Source: Roseovarius litoreus (GTDB lineage: Bacteria > Pseudomonadota > Alphaproteobacteria > Rhodobacterales > Rhodobacteraceae). From it: DNA of 64,000 nucleotides. The translations under genes and the position numbers were made by a program. Location of the stretch: contig NZ_FRCB01000003.1 of assembly GCF_900142765.1 (NCBI RefSeq), forward strand, positions 62,001 through 126,000. The letters run 5' to 3'. Positions 33,768 through 39,651 of the stretch are shown in pieces (position 1 is the stretch's first letter; the number at the start of each line of letters is the position of its first letter). The notes under the pieces were generated by a model. That model ran no database searches. It had not been told where the DNA came from and was given only the letters and a program-made list of their open reading frames with translations.

Positions 33768-34480
33768 CGACCATTGCCTCGGGGATCGCAAGAAAGATTG
33801 ACGGCATTCTCTTTGACAAGGATGGCACGCTGTTCGATTTCAATGCCACATGGAATGTCTGGGCGCAGACCACGATCCATGACCTGGCGGGCGGAGAGCC
33901 GGCGACCATGGCCCGGATCGCGCTTGAAATCGACTTCGATCTCGAGAATGGCCGCTTCAATCCGCAAAGCCCGGTGATCGCGGGCACCAATCGCGAGGCC
34001 GCCGAATGCATGGGCCGCGCCCTGCCGGAGCGCAGCATCGAGGAGATCGAATATCTGCTCATGATGAGTGCCGCCGAAGCGCCGCTGGCGCCCGCGGTGC
34101 CGCTGGCGGCGTTTCTCGAGGGTTTGGCGGCACAGGGCATCGCCCTTGGCGTGATGACCAATGATACCGAATACGGTGCCCGCAGCCATTTGCGCAGTGC
34201 CGGGGTCGAGGAACATTTCGATTTCATTGCCGGGTTCGATTCAGGACATGGCGCGAAACCCGCGCCGGGGCCGCTGCTGGCTTTTGCCCGCCATGTCAGC
34301 CTTTTGCCCGAACGGGTGGTGATGGTCGGCGACAGCACGCATGACCTGCTGGCGGGCCGTGCGGCGGGGATGCAGACGGTGGGCGTTCTGACTGGTCTTG
34401 CCGGCCATGACGATCTGGCGCCGCTGGCGGATGCCGTGCTGCCGGATATCGGGCATCTGCCGGCCTGGATGCTGGCATGA
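33764..34480 (+). CDS. HAD-family phosphatase, phosphoglycolate phosphatase-like
   Basis: A 238-residue HAD hydrolase. Motif I is ILFDKDGTLFDFN with the nucleophilic Asp; motif II is GVMTNDTE; motif III includes the lysine near GHGAKPAPGPLL; motif IV is VMVGDSTHDLLAGRAAG. The cap domain lies between motifs I and II, as in Gph/PGP enzymes. Likely activity is removal of phosphate from a small molecule such as 2-phosphoglycolate. The ATG at 33764 overlaps the DUF3572 stop; its own stop overlaps the EamA start (34477), so DUF3572-HAD-EamA form one coupled operon. Confidence 0.88.
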   Translation: MTTIASGIARKIDGILFDKDGTLFDFNATWNVWAQTTIHDLAGGEPATMARIALEIDFDLENGRFNPQSPVIAGTNREAAECMGRALPERSIEEIEYLLMMSAAEAPLAPAVPLAAFLEGLAAQGIALGVMTNDTEYGARSHLRSAGVEEHFDFIAGFDSGHGAKPAPGPLLAFARHVSLLPERVVMVGDSTHDLLAGRAAGMQTVGVLTGLAGHDDLAPLADAVLPDIGHLPAWMLA

Positions 34481-35370
34481 CGCGGCACCCGCTGTTCGGG
34501 ATCCTGCTGGCGGTGTTCGGAACGCTGGTTCTGACGCCCGACACGATGTTCATGCGCTGGTCCGAGATGGGCGGCTTCGAGATGGTCGCCTGGCGCGGTC
34601 TTCTGATGGGGGTGGCCATGCTGGTGATGTGGGCGATCCTCAGCCGCGACCGGCGCGCAGACCTGCTGATCCTTGGCTCGGGCTTTGGCCTGACCATCGT
34701 GGTGTGTCAGTTCTTCAACGCCACCTTGTTCGGCCTTGGCATATCGGTGGCGCCGGTCGCCGTGGTGCTGTTCGGGCTGGCGACCGTGCCGATCTTTTCG
34801 GCGATCCTGGCGTGGTTGATCCTTGGTGAGCCGACGCGGAGGGCCACTTGGGTCACCATCGCTGCGGTGATGACGGGGATCGGGATCGCGGTTTTCAGCG
34901 GCGACAAGGGCCAGATCGGGCTGGACCGGAATTCGCTCTATGGGGCGTTGTTCGGGCTTGGTACGGCGCTGGTGCTGGCACTCAACTTCGTGGTGATGCG
35001 CCGTCGTCCGCAATTGCCGATCCTTCTTGTGATCGGGGTGGGGGCCGCGCTGGCCGGGGCCACGGCGCTAGGTGTGGCGGGGCCGCAGGCCATGACCAAT
35101 GGCAATGTCTGGGCGATTGCCGTGACCGGTCTGGTCATCCTGCCGGTATCTTTCTTCACGCTGTCGCTGGCCTCGCGCTATACGCATGCATCGAATGTGA
35201 GCCTGCTTTTGTTGCTGGAAACCGTACTGGGGCCGGTCTGGGTCTGGGTGGGCACGGGCGAGGCGCCGACACCCATGATGATCGTCGGCGGTGCGATCGT
35301 GGTGGGCAGTCTCGCGGTGTATATCATATGGACTGGTCGCCGACCCGGACCGGGCGGGCCTGTGCATTGA
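34477..35370 (+). CDS. EamA/DMT-family transporter
   Basis: A 297-residue membrane protein with ten predicted helices in two EamA repeats; visible landmarks are MVAWRGLLMGVAMLVMW, ILAWLILGEPTRRAT (the conserved E-P turn after the first repeat) and SLLLLLETVLGPVWVWVGTGEAPT (second). Specificity unknown; DMT proteins export metabolites. It starts ATGA, overlapping the HAD stop by four bases. Any link between this exporter and the HAD phosphatase's product is inference. Confidence 0.88.
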   Translation: MTRHPLFGILLAVFGTLVLTPDTMFMRWSEMGGFEMVAWRGLLMGVAMLVMWAILSRDRRADLLILGSGFGLTIVVCQFFNATLFGLGISVAPVAVVLFGLATVPIFSAILAWLILGEPTRRATWVTIAAVMTGIGIAVFSGDKGQIGLDRNSLYGALFGLGTALVLALNFVVMRRRPQLPILLVIGVGAALAGATALGVAGPQAMTNGNVWAIAVTGLVILPVSFFTLSLASRYTHASNVSLLLLLETVLGPVWVWVGTGEAPTPMMIVGGAIVVGSLAVYIIWTGRRPGPGGPVH

Positions 35371-35494
35371 TGCCGGCGCGCCTCTGAGCAACGCGGGCCA
35401 ATTCTCCAAAAACGACAGCATCAGTCGCAAAGCGGCAAACGCAAGGCCTTGTGCGGTGGTTCCATGATCCAGAGCCGCAAAAGGAATCCCGGCG

Positions 35495-37057
35495 ATGGCA
35501 AAAGCTTTGAGACGCAGGCAGCGCGCGGGCGGGCGGGCAGGCAACGCGGAGCGCCGGGGCACCGCGGCGATCGAGCAGATGCCATGGGCGCCGCCGGTCA
35601 ATATCGACCGGCCCGTCGAGCCACTGGATGAGGCCGGGATCGCCGCGATCCATGATGGCGCGATGCGGATTCTCGAAGAGATCGGGATCGAGTTTCTGAA
35701 CCCCGAGGCTCTGGACATCCTGCGCGGATCGGGAGGCTGCACCATACGCGACGAGAATGTGCGCATGGGCCGCGACTTCGTGATGGAGATGATCGCAAGG
35801 GCGCCGCGCGAATGGACGATCACGCCCCGCAATCCTGCAAGACAGCTTGCCATCGGGGGGCGCCACATGGTGTTCGGCAATGTCTCGTCGCCGCCGAATT
35901 ACTGGGATTTGGCTCTCGGCCGCAAGGTGGCGGGCAATCGTGAGATGTGCCGCAACCTTTTGAAACTGAGCCAGTATTTCAACTGCGTGCATTTCATCGG
36001 CGGCTATCCGGTGGAACCGCAGGATATCCATGCCAGCGTGCGCCATCTGGATGTGCTCTATGACAAGCTGACCCTGACCGACAAGGTGGCCCATGCCTAT
36101 TGTCTGGGCAAAGAGCGGGTCGAGGACGTGATGGAAATGGTCCGGATCGCAGCCGGGCTGAGCGATGCCGAATTCGAGGCGCGGCCGCATATGTACACCA
36201 ACATCAATTCCACCTCGCCGCTCAAGCATGACTACCCCATGCTGGATGGCTGGATGCGGGTGGCGCGGCGCAATCAGGGGCTTGTGGTCACGCCGTTCAC
36301 CTTGGCCGGGGCGATGGCGCCGGTTACGATGTCGGGGGCGGTGACGTTGAGTCTGGCGGAGGGATTGTGCGCGGTGGTGCTGGCGCAGATCATCCGGCCG
36401 GGGGCGTGTTGTGCGATCGGGACTTTCACATCGAATGTGGATATGAAAACCGGAGCGCCAGCATTCGGGACGCCGGAATACATGCGCGCCACGCAGATGA
36501 CCGGGCAGATGGCGCGGTTCTACGGTCTGCCGATGCGGGCCAGCGGGGTATGTGCCGCGAATGTGCCCGATGGGCAGGCCATGTGGGAGACCTCGAACAG
36601 CCTGTGGTCGGCGGTGCAGTCGGGCGCCAACATGGTCTATCACGCCGCCGGGTGGCTGGAGGGTGGGCTGATCGCCAGCCCCGAGAAATTCGTGATGGAT
36701 TGCGAAATTTTACAGCATATTCAACGCTATATGGACCCTACCCTGACCGCGACCGGCCCCGAGGACATCGCGCTCGAGGCGGTGCGTGAGGTGGGCTGCG
36801 AGGGTCATTACTTTGGCATCCAGCACACGCAGGACCGCTATACCACGGCCTTCTATCAGCCCTTTCTGAGCGATTGGAGCAACTACGAGGCATGGGAGGC
36901 GGCGGGGGCTGCCTGGACGGCGCAGAGAGCGCATCAGGTCTTTCACGACATCATCGCAAGCTTCGAGCCGCCGCCGATGGAGGTGGCCATCCATGAGGAA
37001 CTGGCGGCCTTCGTGGAGCGGCGCAAGGCCGAGGGCGGGGCGCCCACGGACTTCTGA
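35495..37057 (+). CDS. Trimethylamine methyltransferase (MttB) family protein, non-pyrrolysine
   Basis: A 520-residue protein of the MttB superfamily, with NYWDLALGRKVAGN, MYTNINSTSPLKHDYPMLDG and YPVEPQDIHASVRHLD typical of the fold. No in-frame TAG occurs in the frame, so it lacks the pyrrolysine codon of methanogen MttB. Non-Pyl members demethylate betaines such as glycine betaine or proline betaine and pass the methyl group to a corrinoid protein. No corrinoid-protein gene is adjacent, so the acceptor must be elsewhere, or the substrate differs. An Arg-rich N-terminus (RRRQRAGGRAGN) is unusual. The ATG at 35495 follows AAAAGGAA. The repeat copy C begins 7 bases after its stop. Confidence 0.85.
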   Translation: MAKALRRRQRAGGRAGNAERRGTAAIEQMPWAPPVNIDRPVEPLDEAGIAAIHDGAMRILEEIGIEFLNPEALDILRGSGGCTIRDENVRMGRDFVMEMIARAPREWTITPRNPARQLAIGGRHMVFGNVSSPPNYWDLALGRKVAGNREMCRNLLKLSQYFNCVHFIGGYPVEPQDIHASVRHLDVLYDKLTLTDKVAHAYCLGKERVEDVMEMVRIAAGLSDAEFEARPHMYTNINSTSPLKHDYPMLDGWMRVARRNQGLVVTPFTLAGAMAPVTMSGAVTLSLAEGLCAVVLAQIIRPGACCAIGTFTSNVDMKTGAPAFGTPEYMRATQMTGQMARFYGLPMRASGVCAANVPDGQAMWETSNSLWSAVQSGANMVYHAAGWLEGGLIASPEKFVMDCEILQHIQRYMDPTLTATGPEDIALEAVREVGCEGHYFGIQHTQDRYTTAFYQPFLSDWSNYEAWEAAGAAWTAQRAHQVFHDIIASFEPPPMEVAIHEELAAFVERRKAEGGAPTDF

Positions 37058-37064
37058 AAAACGG

Positions 37065-37119
37065 CTTCGGTATCGCGTCGGTATAACGTCGGTATTACGT
37101 CGGTATCGTATCGGTGAAA
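37065..37119 (+). repeat. Dispersed 11-bp direct-repeat array, copy C
   Basis: Five exact-phase units: CTTCGGTATCG, CGTCGGTATAA, CGTCGGTATTA, CGTCGGTATCG, TATCGGTGAAA, with a possible sixth at 37120. It matches copies A, B and D with one extra middle unit. It starts 7 bases after the MttB stop, on the same strand, preceded by GAAAAACGG as in copy A. The longest regular copy in the window, so best for defining the unit. Confidence 0.88.
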
Positions 37120-37196
37120 TCCGGTGCGCGCAGGCGTGAGGCCGGGTCGCTGACCCATCGTCCGACCCCCAAAGAATTTCGCGTCAATTTGATCTG

Positions 37197-37218
37197 TTGA
37201 GGAGGTTTTAATCCTCAA
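37197..37218. promoter_or_regulatory. 22-bp inverted repeat upstream of the H-NOX-like gene
   Basis: TTGAGGA (37197-37203) and TCCTCAA (37212-37218) form a perfect 7-bp inverted repeat around GGTTTTAA. It is 54 bases before the H-NOX-like ATG, in the right place for a dimeric repressor or activator site of the two-gene H-NOX/GGDEF operon. As RNA it would form a hairpin. No known regulator is assigned. Confidence 0.4.
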
Positions 37219-37271
37219 ACGCGATCCTCGTGCCTGTCGGAAACCCGAGCCTTCGGAGAAGGGAGCCTTGA

Positions 37272-37865
37272 ATGCAAGGATTGGTCAACCGCGCGGTGGA
37301 GCGGTTCGTGTGCGATACATATGGGCGCGATACATGGCAGGCGATCATGCGCGGCCTCGATCTGGGGTTTTCCGAGTTCGAGGCGATGCTGAATTACGAT
37401 CCCGAGATCACGCCGCGTCTGCTGGCGGCGGTGGCGGCTGCACTGGACAGGCCGCAGGCGGACATCCTGGAGGATATCGGGACATATCTTGTCTCGCATC
37501 CCAATGCGGCGGCTGTGCGGCGGCTCTTACGCTTCGGGGGAGACACGTTCGAGGAGGTGCTTCATTCACTGGAAGACCTGCCGGGGCGCGCGGCGCTTGC
37601 GGTGTCGGAGCTGCGTCTGCCGCCGGTGGATGTGTCAGAAGAGGCGGACGGCCGGTTCTGTCTGCGGATCGGTGCAGCGAACAGCCCCGGGCAAGGCTTT
37701 GGCCATCTGGCGGTGGGTCTTTTCCGGGCGCTGGCGGACGATTACGGCGCGCTTGTGCTACTGGAGCACAAGGGCGAGCAGGCCGGTGTGGAGCGTGTGG
37801 AGATCGACTTTCTGAGCGCCGATCATGCAAGGGGTCGGGCGTTTTCCCTCGGAGCGTTCGGGTGA
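37272..37865 (+). CDS. H-NOX-like (haem NO-binding domain) protein lacking the haem ligand
   Basis: A 197-residue protein with the HNOB/H-NOX pattern: MQGLVNRAVERFVCDTYG, LLRFGGDTFEEVLHSLEDL, then the conserved-looking AVSELRLPP region and a C-terminal FGHLAVGLFRALADDYGALV. H-NOX domains normally bind haem through a His in an L-H-x-x-R-type motif; here the aligned residue is Pro104 in LEDLPGRA. The haem-propionate motif Y-x-S-x-R also seems missing (aligned region RIGAANSPGQ). It therefore probably does not bind haem in the usual way. It starts at an ATG with GGGAG upstream, and its stop overlaps the GTG of the next gene (HNOBA-GGDEF), so the two are translationally coupled. It should be soluble. 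Confidence 0.75.
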   Translation: MQGLVNRAVERFVCDTYGRDTWQAIMRGLDLGFSEFEAMLNYDPEITPRLLAAVAAALDRPQADILEDIGTYLVSHPNAAAVRRLLRFGGDTFEEVLHSLEDLPGRAALAVSELRLPPVDVSEEADGRFCLRIGAANSPGQGFGHLAVGLFRALADDYGALVLLEHKGEQAGVERVEIDFLSADHARGRAFSLGAFG

Positions 37866-38866
37866 GGGATTGCGGCGCGGCAGCGCCGCCGGATCAGGCG
37901 GCTTTGGATGTGCTCTGCCCGATGCATGCGCGGCTGGACCGGGAAGGGTGGATCGTCCATGCAGGCCCGATGCTGGCCAAGCTCGATGCGCGCTCGGGCG
38001 TGGTGGGGCGCCGGTTTGCCGATCTCTTCGAGCTGCGCCGCCCGCGCATCGACGACAGGGTCGATCTTCTGATGGACGGCGGCGCGGTGCGTTTGCGGCT
38101 GCGGCTGCGCCAGCCTCCGGCCACGGGGCTGAAGGGAGTGTTCGTGCCGGTGGCCGGGGGGGCGGTGGTCAACCTGTCCTTCGGCATTGCCCTGCAGGAG
38201 GCGGTGCGCGATTTTTCCCTGACGGCGGGGGATTTCGCGGCGACCGATCTGGCTGTCGAGATGCTCTATCTGATCGAGGCGAAATCTGTCGCGATGGAGG
38301 CGTCGCGCAAGTTGAACCTGCGGCTGCAGGGCGCGCGCATCGCGGCGGAGGAAAAGGCCTTTACCGATACGCTGACCGGGCTTGGCAACCGGCGCGTGCT
38401 GGAGCCGCTTCTGACACGGCTGATCGATGCCGGGAGTGACTTTGCGCTGCTGAATCTTGATCTCGATTTCTTCAAGGCGGTCAACGACACGCTGGGACAT
38501 GCGGCTGGCGATCATGTGTTGCAGCAAGCGGCTGGCATCATGCGGGCCGAGACGCGCGACAGTGACAGGGTGCTGCGTCTTGGCGGGGATGAGTTCGTGG
38601 TGATCCTCGAGGGGCCGGTGGATCGCGCGCGGGTGGATGATATCGCAAGGCGGCTGATCGCGCGCCTCGAGGAGCCGATGCGGTGGGAGGGCAGGCCGCT
38701 GGAAATCTCGGCCAGCATCGGCGCGGCCTTGAGCCGAAGCTATGTCACGCGGGAGGCGGGGGCGATGATCGCGCAGATGATGGACGATGCCGACCGCGCG
38801 CTTTACGCCGCCAAGGCGGCGGGGCGAGGGCGGCATGTGGTTCATGATCCATCCGAGGGGGGGTGA
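37862..38866 (+). CDS. HNOBA-GGDEF diguanylate cyclase
   Basis: A 334-residue cytosolic protein. The N-terminal ~165 residues resemble the HNOBA domain (haem NO-binding associated, as follows H-NOX in soluble guanylate cyclase): LCPMHARLDREGWIVHAG, GRRFADLFELRRPR and FSLTAGDFAATDLAVEMLYL. A coiled-coil linker follows (IEAKSVAMEASRKLNLRLQGA), then a GGDEF domain with GGDEF at 241-245 and the RxxD inhibitory site (RDSD) five residues before it. It should make c-di-GMP. The start is GTG at 37862, overlapping the preceding stop (GTGA); a much longer frame opens upstream inside the H-NOX gene but would read that gene in the wrong frame. Together with the H-NOX-like gene it looks like a split bacterial version of the cyclase architecture. 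Confidence 0.82.
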   Translation: MRDCGAAAPPDQAALDVLCPMHARLDREGWIVHAGPMLAKLDARSGVVGRRFADLFELRRPRIDDRVDLLMDGGAVRLRLRLRQPPATGLKGVFVPVAGGAVVNLSFGIALQEAVRDFSLTAGDFAATDLAVEMLYLIEAKSVAMEASRKLNLRLQGARIAAEEKAFTDTLTGLGNRRVLEPLLTRLIDAGSDFALLNLDLDFFKAVNDTLGHAAGDHVLQQAAGIMRAETRDSDRVLRLGGDEFVVILEGPVDRARVDDIARRLIARLEEPMRWEGRPLEISASIGAALSRSYVTREAGAMIAQMMDDADRALYAAKAAGRGRHVVHDPSEGG

Positions 38867-39197
38867 GCCATGAGGGCAGAAGGGGCGGCGGCCCTGGCTG
38901 ACAAGGGGCGGGTGACACGGGGCAGGTGACACGAGACCGGTTGCAAGGCAGGCCCGGGCCGGGTGCGCCGCATGCAAGACATCTTGTTATTTTCGTTCCG
39001 GGTGCTAGGATTTCCGCATTTGAAGCAGAATGTGCCAATTCACGAGACTTGTAACGCAATGGTAATGGTAAACGAGTTGTTTTCTTGACCGCGGCCCGTT
39101 GTCTCCCAAGCTGATTTTTTCGCGGTTTGCGTGTGTTTATCAGCCCTGCGAGGCGATGGGACGACTGAAAATTTTGAAATTCAGGATTAAAATCGAT
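38867..39197. other. 331-bp gap, no gene seen
   Basis: No coding frame here is convincing. After a GC-rich start, the composition becomes more AT-rich from about 38980, with repeated short motifs such as GTAACGCAATGGTAATGGTAAACG near 39050-39074, then TGATTTTTTCGCGG. This probably includes the promoter of the winged-helix gene at 39198. No terminator was seen for the cyclase. Confidence 0.5.
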
Positions 39198-39500
39198 ATG
39201 GTAGAGTCCACTCTTTTGTCAGCCATGGCGCGCTTGCGTATCGCTTTGAGAACGCTTGAGGCGGATCTCGGGATGGGGGATCTGAGCCCTGCGGAACTTG
39301 ATGCGCTGGCCGCGACGGTGCAGCTTTTGGAAGAAAAAGAGCATTTCAAAGCCGCGGATCTGGCCAATCATCCCTTGCTGGATCAGATCTCGCGTGCGAG
39401 CAAATACAGGGTGATACAGTCGCTTGAAACACGCGGATTGCTGACGACGGTGCAGCATAATGGCCGCAAGCGATATGTCCTGAGCGCCGTTCAGGCTTGA
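39198..39500 (+). CDS. Small winged-helix (MarR-like) protein
   Basis: A 100-residue protein: short N-terminal helix (LLSAMARLRIALRTLEAD), then a probable winged HTH (SPAELDALAATVQLLEEKEHFKAADLANHPLLDQISRASKYRVIQSLETRGLLTTVQHNGRKRYVLS), with recognition helix and a basic wing. This resembles MarR/ArsR-type DNA-binding domains but lacks their dimerisation helices. I start it at the ATG at 39198; an upstream in-frame ATG (39156) or a later one (39228) cannot be excluded. Function and targets unknown. It precedes tex by 151 bases and is probably independent. Confidence 0.55.
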   Translation: MVESTLLSAMARLRIALRTLEADLGMGDLSPAELDALAATVQLLEEKEHFKAADLANHPLLDQISRASKYRVIQSLETRGLLTTVQHNGRKRYVLSAVQA

Positions 39501-39651
39501 TGCGCCAACCCTTCTGATGATCCGTCCTGCCGGGGCGATGCGGCCTGTGCAACAGCCTTGCGCGAGGGCGTGAGGCCCGGGGGCGTGAGCCCCTTTTCTC
39601 TGGTGTCGGCGCCTTGTATCAGGGAGTTCCGCACAGCAGAGGACGCGTGAT

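Noticed and set aside
35495-37057. Pyrrolysine-type trimethylamine methyltransferase
   Set aside because: No in-frame TAG in the gene, so no Pyl. Pyl synthesis genes are also not here.
37065-37119. CRISPR array
   Set aside because: Units are 11 bp and contiguous, with no unique spacers, no leader and no cas genes anywhere in the window.
37268-37861. Upstream extension of the HNOBA-GGDEF frame
   Set aside because: It would read the H-NOX-like gene in another frame. The GTG at 37862, overlapping the H-NOX stop, gives a normal coupled start and the HNOBA domain right after it.
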